Positions 9,439 to 17,353 of a DNA stretch of 64,000 nt are shown piece after piece. The position numbers and the translations under genes were made by a program. The stretch is from Schlegelella_A sp036272325 (lineage in GTDB: Bacteria; Pseudomonadota; Gammaproteobacteria; Burkholderiales; Burkholderiaceae_C). Location: contig DATAYY010000154.1 of assembly GCA_036272325.1 (NCBI GenBank), positions 1-64,000 of the forward strand. The letters are read 5' to 3'. The notes under the pieces are model-generated. The model saw nothing but the letters and a program-made list of their open reading frames with translations, did no database searches and had not been told where the DNA came from. Within the stretch, counting starts at the first letter, position 1; each line of letters begins with the position of its first letter.

Positions 9439-10041
9439 GTGGAGAAGGGCCGCCTCGAAGCGTTCAGCGACGGCGTCTTCGCCGTCAACATCACGATCCT
9501 GGTCCTCGAGCTGAAAGCGCCGCACAGCGATCGGATCGAGGCTCTGCTGCCGATCGTGCCGGCCTTCCTCAGCTACGTCCTGAGCTTCCTCTACATCGGC
9601 ATCTACTGGAACAACCACCATCACATGCTGCGCGCGGCCGGCCGCATCTCCGGCACCGTGCTGTGGGCGAACCTGCTGCTGCTGTTCTGGTTGTCGCTGT
9701 TTCCCTTTGCCACCGCGTGGATGGGCGAGAACCATTTCGGCGCGACGCCGACCGCGCTGTACGGCGTCGTCCTGCTGATGGCCGCACTCTCGTACTCGCT
9801 GCTGCAATACACGATCATCGTCGCCGAGGGCCCGTCGTCGTTCCTCAAGATGGTGCTCGGCGCCGACTGGAAAGGCAAAGCCTCGCCGGTGCTCTACCTG
9901 ATCGGCATCGCCGCGGCGTTCTACGCGCCGCGGATCGCGCAGGCGATCTACCTCGGGGTTGCACTGATGTGGCTCGTCCCCGACCGACGCATCGAGAGCG
10001 CGCTCGCGCGCAAGAGGCCGCAGGCACAGTCCAGCGGTTGA
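9439..10041 (+). CDS. TMEM175-family (DUF1211) potassium channel-like protein
   Basis: This roughly 200-residue membrane protein carries the defining motif of bacterial TMEM175 channels at its start: RLEAFSDGVFAVNITILVLE, which includes the FSDGVFA signature and the start of the first pore helix. About six hydrophobic helices follow, interspersed with the YWNNHHHML segment typical of the family. Bacterial homologues form potassium-selective leak channels in the inner membrane. The start is a GTG at 9439, chosen because the motif sits only a few residues inside it. The frame continues further upstream but overlaps selO. Spacing of 5 bases from selO suggests co-transcription. No regulatory domain is fused. 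Confidence 0.85.
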   Translation: MEKGRLEAFSDGVFAVNITILVLELKAPHSDRIEALLPIVPAFLSYVLSFLYIGIYWNNHHHMLRAAGRISGTVLWANLLLLFWLSLFPFATAWMGENHFGATPTALYGVVLLMAALSYSLLQYTIIVAEGPSSFLKMVLGADWKGKASPVLYLIGIAAAFYAPRIAQAIYLGVALMWLVPDRRIESALARKRPQAQSSG

Positions 10042-10170
10042 ACGCGGCGAGCGTGGTTTTTGCCCGCCGCCGCGGCCCACGCGGCGCTGCGTTTCTGTCA
10101 AGCTCGGTGCTTCCTTCCATGGCGTCGCGTCCGCAGCCGGGCCGACGCCTTCTCTTTGTCACGGAGCACC

Positions 10171-11436
10171 ATGTCTGCAGCGTTCACCGAAGACCAAGCC
10201 CGCGCCTACATGCACAAGCTGCTGGCGACCATGAGCCAGGCCGGCGGCTCCGACCTGTTCATCGCCGCCGAGTTTCCGCCGAGCATGAAATCGCAAGGCG
10301 CGATGAAGCCGCTGACGACGCAGAAGCTCGGCTCCGACATCACCGGGCTGCTTGCCCATTCGCTGATGAACGAGGCCCAGCGCGCCGAGTTCGCGAAGGA
10401 GATGGAGTGCAACTTCGCGATCGCCATCCCCGGTGTCTCGCGCTTTCGCGTCAACGTCTTCGTCCAGCAGCGCGCGGTCGGGATGGTGATCCGCACGATC
10501 GCTTCCGAGATCCCGAGCTTCGAAAAGCTCAAGCTGCCGCCGATCCTGAAGGACGTCGTGATGACCAAGCGCGGCCTCGTCCTCGTCGTCGGCGCGACCG
10601 GGTCGGGCAAGTCGACGACGCTGGCGGCGATGATCGATCACCGCAACCGCACCTCGCCGGGCCACATCATCACCGTCGAGGATCCGGTCGAGTACGTGCA
10701 TCCGTCGCAGATGTCGCTCGTCACCCACCGCGAGATCGGCATCGACACGCACTCGTGGCACCACGCGCTCAAGAACACGCTGCGCCAGGCGCCCGACGTG
10801 ATCCTCATCGGCGAGATCCGCGACGCCGAGACGATGGAGCACGCGATCGCCTTCGCCGAAACCGGGCACCTCTGTCTCGGCACGCTGCACGCCAACAGCG
10901 CCAGCCAGACGATCGAGCGGATCATCAACTTCTTCTCCGAGGAGCGGAGAAAGCAGCTGCTGATGGACCTCTCGGCGAACTTGCGCGCGATCGTCTCGCA
11001 GCGGCTGGTGCGGCGCGAGGATGGCCAGGGCCGCTCGGCGGCGATCGAGATCCTGCTCAACACGCCGACCCTCGCCGAGAAGATCTTCAACGGCGAGTTC
11101 CACGAGATCAAGACGATCATGTCGCGCTCGCGCGAGCTCGGCATGTGCACCTTCGACGCGGCGCTGTTCGACCTCTACGACGCCGGACTGATCAGCTTCG
11201 ACGAAGCGCTGCGAAACGCCGACTCGACCAACGAGCTGCGCCTCAACATCAAGCTGAAGAGCAAGCGCGGCGAGCCGCAGGCGACCGATTTCGGCGGCCT
11301 CGCGCTCAACCCGCTGACGCAGCCCGCCGATCTTGAGGAGGACCACGACGCGCGGCGCAAGCGTGAGGACGCCGAGCTCGCGGCGCTGCGCGAGAAGAAG
11401 CGTCTCGGCGAAGCGGCGGTGGCGAAGGCGTCCTGA
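10171..11436 (+). CDS. pilU: Type IV pilus retraction ATPase PilU
   Basis: This is a PilT/PilU-class ATPase, which powers retraction of type IV pili as a hexamer at the inner-membrane base. Walker A GATGSGKST is at residues 141-149. The family-defining stretches APDVILIGEIRDAETM and FAETGHLCLGTLHANSA (Walker B and the AIRNLIRE region equivalents) follow. The sequence fits PilU better than PilT because it has the LRQAPDVIL and SRSRELGMCTFD segments and a long charged C-terminal tail. The length is 421 residues. The ATG at 10171 has the GGAG of acggagcacc just upstream. No pilT gene is adjacent, although PilU usually follows PilT and depends on it for force; pilT must lie elsewhere. Confidence 0.88.
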   Translation: MSAAFTEDQARAYMHKLLATMSQAGGSDLFIAAEFPPSMKSQGAMKPLTTQKLGSDITGLLAHSLMNEAQRAEFAKEMECNFAIAIPGVSRFRVNVFVQQRAVGMVIRTIASEIPSFEKLKLPPILKDVVMTKRGLVLVVGATGSGKSTTLAAMIDHRNRTSPGHIITVEDPVEYVHPSQMSLVTHREIGIDTHSWHHALKNTLRQAPDVILIGEIRDAETMEHAIAFAETGHLCLGTLHANSASQTIERIINFFSEERRKQLLMDLSANLRAIVSQRLVRREDGQGRSAAIEILLNTPTLAEKIFNGEFHEIKTIMSRSRELGMCTFDAALFDLYDAGLISFDEALRNADSTNELRLNIKLKSKRGEPQATDFGGLALNPLTQPADLEEDHDARRKREDAELAALREKKRLGEAAVAKAS

Positions 11437-11529
11437 GCGCGGCAAGGGAGACTCGGCCGAGCGCCGATTGACGCTGGACGAGAGCTCTGGTTCACTGGCC
11501 GTGGACCAGGGCCTTCGGAGACCCACGCC

Positions 11530-13074
11530 ATGCTCATCAGCTCGCAACAGTACCGGGAGTCGCTGCGCCGATACAGGCCGCGCGTCACGGTCGACGGCCG
11601 TCCGGTCGAGAGCGTCGCCGACGAGCCGATGTTCGCGCCCGGGATCGCCGCGGTCGGCGTCAGCTACGACTTCGCGCTCGACCCGCAGTTCGAACAGATC
11701 ATGACGGCGATCGAGCGCAGCTCGGGCCAGCGCGTCAACCGCATGCTGCACGTCAACCGGACGGCCGATGACCTGCTCGACAAGCTCGAGGCGACGCGCC
11801 TGGTCTGCCGCGAGGCCGGCTGCGCGCAGCGCTACATCGCGCAGGACATGCTGAACGCGCTCTACCAGGCGACCCGGCGCTGCGACGTCAACCGCGGCAC
11901 CGACCGCCACGAGCGCTTCCTCGCCTACCTGCACCGCGTCCAGGAGGAAGACCTCGCGATCGGCGGCGCGATGACCGACGCCAAGGGCGACCGCTCGCGC
12001 CGCCCGGGCGCGCAAGACGGGGGCGATGCCTATGTGCGCATCGTCGAGCGCCGGCGCGACGGCATCGTGATCCGCGGCGTCAAGGCGATCGTCACCGGCG
12101 CACCGTACATGCACGAGCTGATCGTCATGCCGTGCCGCGTCATGCAGGCCGACGAGGAGGCGTACGCGATCTGTTGCGCGGTGCCGATCGACGCCGACGG
12201 CATCACGATCCACGCCACTCCCGCCGGCCGGCCCGGCGTCAAGAGCGCGAAGTTCTCGAACCGGTTCGGCCAGTCGACCGGTGTTGTCATCCTCGACGAC
12301 GTGTTCGTGCCGTCGGAGCGGGTTTTCCTCGCCGGCGAGACCGAAGAGGCGGGTTATGCGACGACGAGCTATGCGACGCACCACCGCCATTCGTGCGTCG
12401 GCGCGCGCGCCGGCTTCGGCGACCTCCTGATCGGCGCCGGCGCGATGATGGTCGACGCCAACGGCCTCGATCCGGAGCGCCACCCCCACGTCCGCGACGC
12501 GATGGTCGAGCTGATCAAGATCGTCGAAGGCTTCTACGCCTGCGGCGTCGCGTCGTCGGTCTACGGCGCCGTCGACGAGAGCGGCTGCGCGATGCCCGAT
12601 CCGGTGTTCGCCAATGTCGGCAAGCTCCTGATGTCGACCCAGATCTACGACATGCACCGGCTCGCACACGAGGTCTCGGGCGGGCTTCTGGTCGCCTTGC
12701 CGACGCCCGACCAGGACCACAACCCGGCCGTCGCGGCGCAACTCGACCTGATCTTTGCCGGTCGCGCCGGGCTGCCGGAGGGCCGCCGGGTCGAACTCGC
12801 GCGCGTGCTCGAGGACCTGACGGTGTCGAGCCAGGGCGGCTGGTATTCGGTGATCTCGCTCCATGGCGGCGGCTCGCCGGAAGCGATGAAGCGCGAGATC
12901 TGGCGCCACTATCCGATCGCCGAGAAGACGGCGCTGGTGGCGACGCTGCTCGAACGCGGCGTCCTCGCCGCGAGCGGCGAAGCGTCGCCGGCGCAGCCCG
13001 GCAAGTGCTGTGCGACCGGTTGCCGGCCGCCGGTGATGGGGGTGCGATTGTTCCGCGGCAGCGAACCGACCTGA
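11530..13074 (+). CDS. HpaB/4-hydroxybutyryl-CoA dehydratase-family flavoprotein
   Basis: The protein (514 residues) belongs to the 4-hydroxyphenylacetate 3-hydroxylase (HpaB) superfamily, an acyl-CoA-dehydrogenase fold binding FAD. The helix with MLNALYQAT, the RGVKAIVTGAPY segment and GFGDLLIGAGAMM resemble the 4-hydroxybutyryl-CoA dehydratase (AbfD) branch. AbfD binds a [4Fe-4S] cluster through three Cys and one His. By my alignment from memory, Cys98 and His285 are kept, while the positions of the other two cysteines are Tyr102 and Ala292, so the cluster is probably absent. A C-terminal CCATGC motif (PGKCCATGC) is present and could bind a metal. A monooxygenase or dehydratase role is therefore open. 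No reductase (HpaC) gene is adjacent. It stands alone between pilU and an HDOD gene. Confidence 0.75.
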   Translation: MLISSQQYRESLRRYRPRVTVDGRPVESVADEPMFAPGIAAVGVSYDFALDPQFEQIMTAIERSSGQRVNRMLHVNRTADDLLDKLEATRLVCREAGCAQRYIAQDMLNALYQATRRCDVNRGTDRHERFLAYLHRVQEEDLAIGGAMTDAKGDRSRRPGAQDGGDAYVRIVERRRDGIVIRGVKAIVTGAPYMHELIVMPCRVMQADEEAYAICCAVPIDADGITIHATPAGRPGVKSAKFSNRFGQSTGVVILDDVFVPSERVFLAGETEEAGYATTSYATHHRHSCVGARAGFGDLLIGAGAMMVDANGLDPERHPHVRDAMVELIKIVEGFYACGVASSVYGAVDESGCAMPDPVFANVGKLLMSTQIYDMHRLAHEVSGGLLVALPTPDQDHNPAVAAQLDLIFAGRAGLPEGRRVELARVLEDLTVSSQGGWYSVISLHGGGSPEAMKREIWRHYPIAEKTALVATLLERGVLAASGEASPAQPGKCCATGCRPPVMGVRLFRGSEPT

Positions 13075-13222
13075 GCCGGCTGCCGCCGCGACGCCGCACG
13101 CCGGCCGTCGAAGCGCGAAGAAAGCCGCGATTCGGCCACCTCATCGGATCGCCGTCCGCCGCTGGCTGAGGAACACTTGCGTGGTGCACGCTGCCGCTCG
13201 AGACGGCCGAACCCGACGCCCG

Positions 13223-14152
13223 ATGAAGCCCACAGAAGACCGTTCCGCCACCTACGTTCCGGCTTTCACCCTCGAGGCGCCCAAGCGCGCCGCCCAGGTG
13301 AACGAGAAGCCGGCCGTCCAGGCGCCCAACTTCATCAACGACATCGCCGCCGGCAAGGTCGAGCTGCCGACGATTCCGAGCGTCGTCCAGAAGCTCATCG
13401 TCGCGCTGCGCGACCCGGACGTCGACACGCGCAAGATCGCCGGAGCGTTGGCGCAGGACCCGGTGCTGAGCGCCAAGGTGCTGCGCCTCGCAAACTCGTC
13501 GTTCTTCGGCGGCCAGCGGTCGATGGCGTCGATCGACGCGGCGATCGCGCTGATCGGCACCCAGGCGCTCAATCGGCTGATCGTCGCGAGCGGCGTCTCG
13601 TCGTCCTTCACCGAGATCCCGGGCATCGACCTGAAGAGCTTCTGGCGCGACGCGCTGCTCGCGGCGACCGCCGCCAACAAGCTCGCCGGTCGGCTCGGCG
13701 CCGACCCCGACGCGGCGTACGTGTGCGGGCTGCTGCACGCGACCGGCCACCTGATCCTGTGCCAGACCTATCCGGACATCGCCAAGTTCATGTTCGCCGG
13801 CTACACGTCGGTGCGCGGCGCCGAGCTCGCCTCGATCGAGGCCGAATCGTTCGGCATCGACCATCCGACGGTGGGCGCGCTCTGGGTCGACACGATCGGC
13901 TTCCCGCAGCCGGTCGCCGACACGATCAGGAAGGCCGCGCAGCCGGTCTCACCGACCGACGCGCCGCTCGACCTTGCGCTGCGCGGCGCCTGCGCGATCG
14001 CGGCGGCCGTGGTGCAGAAGAACGATCACGAGACGGCGCTCGCAGCGTTGCCCGAGAGCGTGCGTGCGAAGGTCACAGGCGCCGACGGCAAGCCCGACGC
14101 CGCCTTCGAAAAGCTCTACGACGCGCTGCTCGAGACCCAGCCGACGTTCTGA
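13223..14152 (+). CDS. HDOD domain protein
   Basis: This 309-residue protein consists mostly of an HDOD domain, a degenerate HD-phosphohydrolase fold found in bacterial signalling proteins that usually lack catalytic activity. The domain starts at KVELPTIPSVVQKL and continues through ALAQDPVLSAKVLRLANSSF, IDAAIALIGTQALNRLI and CGLLHATGHLIL, the order expected for the family. The HD dyad is replaced by HATGH. The N-terminal 45 residues are a charged, probably disordered lead. The ATG at 13223 is preferred over an in-frame GTG at 13181 because the added residues show no conservation. HDOD proteins often act in twitching motility or c-di-GMP circuits; the nearby pilU gene makes that possible but does not prove it. 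Confidence 0.85.
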   Translation: MKPTEDRSATYVPAFTLEAPKRAAQVNEKPAVQAPNFINDIAAGKVELPTIPSVVQKLIVALRDPDVDTRKIAGALAQDPVLSAKVLRLANSSFFGGQRSMASIDAAIALIGTQALNRLIVASGVSSSFTEIPGIDLKSFWRDALLAATAANKLAGRLGADPDAAYVCGLLHATGHLILCQTYPDIAKFMFAGYTSVRGAELASIEAESFGIDHPTVGALWVDTIGFPQPVADTIRKAAQPVSPTDAPLDLALRGACAIAAAVVQKNDHETALAALPESVRAKVTGADGKPDAAFEKLYDALLETQPTF

Positions 14153-14185
14153 GCGGCCGCGGCCCGCGCCGCTGCGCTGGCGCGG

Positions 14186-14587
14186 TCAGCGCCCCGTCGC
14201 GTAGGGAACGACGTTGTCGTGCTCGGCGGGATCGTTGCGCGAGACGATCGCACGCGCCGGTTCGCTCACGCTCAGGTTGATCGCCTCGTGCGGGACACCG
14301 GGCGGAATGAACAGGAAGTCGCCCGTTTCGCTGATCACCGACGAGCGGAGGCCCTCGCCGTAGCGCGTCTCGACCCTGCCTTCGAGGACGTAGATCGCGG
14401 TCTCGTGGCCGCGGTGCGAATGCGGCTCGGCGCGCGCGCCCGGGGGGATCACGACGATGTGCATCGAGAGGCCCTGCGCGCCGACCGTCGCCCCCGAGAT
14501 GCCGACGAAGTATGGCAGCCGTTGCCGGGTCAGGACTTCGGTCTCGGGCCGGACCGCACGGACTTCGCTTGCCGACGTTGCTGCCAT
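14186..14587 (-). CDS. Cupin domain protein
   Basis: This is a small single-domain cupin of about 133 residues. The metal-binding motif 1 appears as PHSHRGHETAIYVLEGR and motif 2 as GDFLFIPPGVPHEA, with the histidines and glutamate expected to hold a divalent metal. Function cannot be fixed from the fold alone; such proteins may be small dioxygenases, isomerases or ligand-binding regulators. The ATG at 14587 is preferred to the one at 14635 because the longer form would overlap the receptor gene upstream, and AAGGCAAG lies before the shorter start. It is the last gene of a minus-strand cluster with the receptor and dehydrogenases, so it probably acts on the same substrate. Confidence 0.8.
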   Translation of the reverse strand: MAATSASEVRAVRPETEVLTRQRLPYFVGISGATVGAQGLSMHIVVIPPGARAEPHSHRGHETAIYVLEGRVETRYGEGLRSSVISETGDFLFIPPGVPHEAINLSVSEPARAIVSRNDPAEHDNVVPYATGR

Positions 14588-14603
14588 CGTCTTGCCTTCG
14601 TCT

Positions 14604-15590
14604 TCAGTTGATCTTGATGCTCGCGGTGCGGACAATCCGCTCGGCCTTCGCCGTCTCGTCGGCGAGGAAGCGGTCGAACGCCGCCGGCGGCAGCACGAAC
14701 GGCTCGGCGCCGAGCTTGTCGAGGCGCTCCCTGGTCCCGGCCGAGGCCATGATCCGCGCGACCTCGGCGTGCAGCTGCTCGACGATCGGCCGCGGCGTCT
14801 TCGCCGGCGCGAACAGGCCGACCCAGAACAGGTACTCGGAACCGGGAATGCCCGCCTCGACCGTCGTCGGCACCTGCGGCAGGACGTCGGAGCGCTTCGC
14901 GGTGCCGACGGCCAGCGCCTTCAGCTTGCCGCTGTTGACGAGCGACAGCGCCGACACCATTGGCGCGAAGAACCAGTCGATGCGACCCGCCATCGTCTCG
15001 CCGAGCGCTTCCGGCGTACCCTTGAACGGGACGTGCTGCGCCTGGATGCCGGCGGCGAAGCGGAACACCTCGGCATTCATGTGGGTCGCCGAGCCGTTGC
15101 CCGCCGAGCCGTAGTTGAGCGCGCCAGGCTTCGCCTTTGCCTGCTCGACCAGATCGCGAACGTCCTTGAAGCGGCCGGGCGCGGTGACGAGCACGTTCGG
15201 CAGGCTCGCGAGCGGCGTCACGCCGGCGAAGTCCCCCAGCGTGTCGTACGGCAGATTCGGATAGAGCGCCGGATTGACGAGGTGGCCCGCCGAATGGACG
15301 AGCAGCGTCGTGCCGTCGGGCGCTGCCTTGGCGACCACCCCAGCGCCGATCGTGCCGCCGGCGCCGGCGCGGTTGTCGACGACGATCGTCGCGCCGAGCA
15401 CGGGGGCGAGCGCTTCGCCGAGCAACCGGGCAACGATGTCGGTGCCGCTGCCCGGTGTGAACGGAACAACGAGCTTGATCGTCTGGCCGCGTGCCCAGTC
15501 GGCGTCTGCCCGCGCGCGCGATGCGGCGAGAAGCGCAGCGACGCCGAGGACGATCGCGCCGCGCCGCTTCAGGAACATCGAACCCATCAT
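14604..15590 (-). CDS. Tripartite tricarboxylate transporter (Bug) substrate-binding protein
   Basis: This 328-residue periplasmic receptor belongs to the Bug/TctC family, which captures carboxylates and other small anions. A signal peptide covers about residues 1-28 (basic start, hydrophobic core, ending ARA). Family segments are IKLVVPFTPGSGTDIVAR, VVDNRAGAGGTIGA, NYGSAGNGSATHMN and HVPFKGTPEALGETMAG, in the usual order. A GAGGAG ribosome-binding site precedes two tandem ATG codons; the first (15590) is given. No TctA or TctB membrane components are encoded nearby, as is common in Burkholderiales where Bug proteins outnumber transporters. Its position among dehydrogenases and a Rieske oxygenase suggests it captures the substrate or product of that pathway. 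Confidence 0.9.
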   Translation of the reverse strand: MMGSMFLKRRGAIVLGVAALLAASRARADADWARGQTIKLVVPFTPGSGTDIVARLLGEALAPVLGATIVVDNRAGAGGTIGAGVVAKAAPDGTTLLVHSAGHLVNPALYPNLPYDTLGDFAGVTPLASLPNVLVTAPGRFKDVRDLVEQAKAKPGALNYGSAGNGSATHMNAEVFRFAAGIQAQHVPFKGTPEALGETMAGRIDWFFAPMVSALSLVNSGKLKALAVGTAKRSDVLPQVPTTVEAGIPGSEYLFWVGLFAPAKTPRPIVEQLHAEVARIMASAGTRERLDKLGAEPFVLPPAAFDRFLADETAKAERIVRTASIKIN

Positions 15591-15625
15591 GGTCTCCTCG
15601 TCGTCGTCATCGGGTCGGTGGCGCG

Positions 15626-16408
15626 TCACTTCCGCTTCAGGTCGTCGCCGCCGATGTAGAGGCGGTTCCAGACCGGCGTGATGACGAGCTCGTTGATGCA
15701 CGCGTGCGGCGGCATCTCGGCGATGAAGCGGATCGTGCGGCCGAGGTCGTCTTCCTGCAGCATGCGCGCTTTCTCTTCGGCGCTCGGCTCGACCGGGCGG
15801 TTCTTCAGGATCGGCGTCGCGACCTCGCCCGGGCAGAGCGCCGTCGCCCGCAGCCCGTTGACGCACTCCTCGATGTTGAAGGAATGGCTGAGCGCGATCA
15901 TCGCCGCCTTGCTCGCGGTGTACGCCGGGCCCGTGAGGTAACCCATGACCCAGCCGGCGAACGACGCGACGTTGATCACGGTGCCGCGTCGGCGCTGCCG
16001 CATCCCGGCGACGACGGCGAGCGTGCACGCGGCCGCGCCGTTGAGGTTGATGGCGACGACGTTGGCGAAGGCCGCGGCGTCGGTCCGGCTCCAGAACCGC
16101 CTCGGCACGTTGACGCCGGCGCTGTTGACGAGGATGTCGACGCCGCCGTGACGGGACTCGATCGCGGCCGCGACGCGAGCGATGGCAGCGGCATCGGCGA
16201 CATCGAGCGGCATTGCCGCGAGCGATCCGGCCGGTGCCCCGCGCGCGCGCGCGGCTGCAATCGCGACATCGAGCTTGCCGGTGTCGCGGCCGGAGACGAC
16301 GACGCGGCAGCCGGCCCTCGCCAGCTCGACCGCGCCGGCCAGGCCGATCCCGCTGCCGCCGCCGGTGACCCAGGCGACCTGCCCGGCGAGCGCGCCATCG
16401 GTGCTCAT
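15626..16408 (-). CDS. Short-chain dehydrogenase/reductase (SDR)
   Basis: This is a classical SDR of 260 residues using NAD(P)H to oxidise or reduce an alcohol or ketone. The nucleotide-binding motif TGGGSGIG lies at residues 15-22, the structural NSAG at 95-98, and the catalytic residues are Tyr163 and Lys167 in YTASK with Ser149 upstream. The C-terminus ends IGGDDLKRK. The start codon overlaps the stop of the upstream beta-hydroxyacid dehydrogenase gene by 4 bases (16405-16408), so the two are translationally coupled. Substrate cannot be deduced from sequence; the neighbourhood suggests a hydroxyacid or alcohol intermediate of a catabolic pathway. Confidence 0.9.
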   Translation of the reverse strand: MSTDGALAGQVAWVTGGGSGIGLAGAVELARAGCRVVVSGRDTGKLDVAIAAARARGAPAGSLAAMPLDVADAAAIARVAAAIESRHGGVDILVNSAGVNVPRRFWSRTDAAAFANVVAINLNGAAACTLAVVAGMRQRRRGTVINVASFAGWVMGYLTGPAYTASKAAMIALSHSFNIEECVNGLRATALCPGEVATPILKNRPVEPSAEEKARMLQEDDLGRTIRFIAEMPPHACINELVITPVWNRLYIGGDDLKRK

Positions 16409-17343
16409 CGCCCTGCCTCGGCGAGGCCGTCATCGACGGCGACGTTTTCGGGCGCGAGCTCGAGCCCGGACGCCATCGCTTGCAGCACGATCAGCTTGGC
16501 GAAGTCCTCCTCGTCCATGCCGTGGCCGATCAGCGTCTGCACGAGGTTGCGCGTCGCCGACGCGAGCGGCATCGGCACCTCGAAGCGGCGCGCCGCGTCG
16601 AGCCCGAGGTCGAGGTCCTTCCTGAGCAGCTTGGGTGTGAAGGTGACCTTGAAGTCGAGGTTGACGAACGCCGGCGACTTGTAGCGCGAGAAGGTCGATC
16701 CCATGACGCTCTGGTTCATGAAGTCGAGAAACGCGTGGCGCGGCACGCCGGCCTTTTGCGCGAGCACCGTGATCTCGGCCAGCGACTGGGTAACGACACC
16801 GAGGAAGACGTTGTGGCAGATCTTGACAATCCGCGACAGCTCGCCTTCGCCGACGTAGCTCGCTGCCGGCGCGATCGCGCGCAACCATGGCAGCGCAGCG
16901 TCGTACGCGCTCTTGGGCCCCGAGCAGACGAACGACAACCGGCCGGCCTTGATCACCTTGGCGTTACCCGAGACCGGCGCGGCGAGCAGCGCGACGCCGC
17001 GCGCGGCGAGGATCGTGCGCAGCTCGGCCGAGCCTTCGAGCGAGATCGACGAGCACTCGACGACGAGCGCCGGCGCGTGCTCGCCGCTTAGCAATCCGCC
17101 AGGGCCGGCGACGACTTCCTTGACGTCGTGCCAGGTCGAGACCATGACGAAGACGACGTCGCATGCGGCGAGGTCGACGAGCGCGGCGGCGACCTTGGCG
17201 CCGCTCTTCGCAAGCGGTTCGGCCTTGGCACGCGTGCGATTCCAGACCGTCAGGTCGGCGCCGCTTCTGGCGAGTCGCTCGGCCATCGCGTAGCCCATGC
17301 GGCCGATGCCGATCCAGCCGATCTTCTGTGTGTTCGTTGCCAT
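16405..17343 (-). CDS. NAD(P)-dependent beta-hydroxyacid dehydrogenase (HIBADH family)
   Basis: This 312-residue enzyme belongs to the 3-hydroxyisobutyrate dehydrogenase family, which includes tartronate semialdehyde and 6-phosphogluconate-type reductases. The Rossmann motif GIGRMG is near residues 12-17 and the catalytic lysine is Lys174 in the segment RIVKICHN. The substrate-binding segment appears as APVSGNAKVIKAG, which departs slightly from the usual PVSGG sequence. The C-terminal helical domain carries KDLDLGLDAA, typical of the family. The gene is coupled to the SDR by a 4-base overlap and lies 10 bases downstream of the M24 gene, so the block was probably transcribed as one unit. The exact hydroxyacid is unknown. 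Confidence 0.9.
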   Translation of the reverse strand: MATNTQKIGWIGIGRMGYAMAERLARSGADLTVWNRTRAKAEPLAKSGAKVAAALVDLAACDVVFVMVSTWHDVKEVVAGPGGLLSGEHAPALVVECSSISLEGSAELRTILAARGVALLAAPVSGNAKVIKAGRLSFVCSGPKSAYDAALPWLRAIAPAASYVGEGELSRIVKICHNVFLGVVTQSLAEITVLAQKAGVPRHAFLDFMNQSVMGSTFSRYKSPAFVNLDFKVTFTPKLLRKDLDLGLDAARRFEVPMPLASATRNLVQTLIGHGMDEEDFAKLIVLQAMASGLELAPENVAVDDGLAEAGR

Positions 17344-17353
17344 CGGGTGCGCT

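Noticed and set aside
10159..12909. Long minus-strand frame opposite pilU and the flavoprotein gene
   Set aside because: No recognisable domain, and both plus-strand genes are clear; a base-composition shadow.
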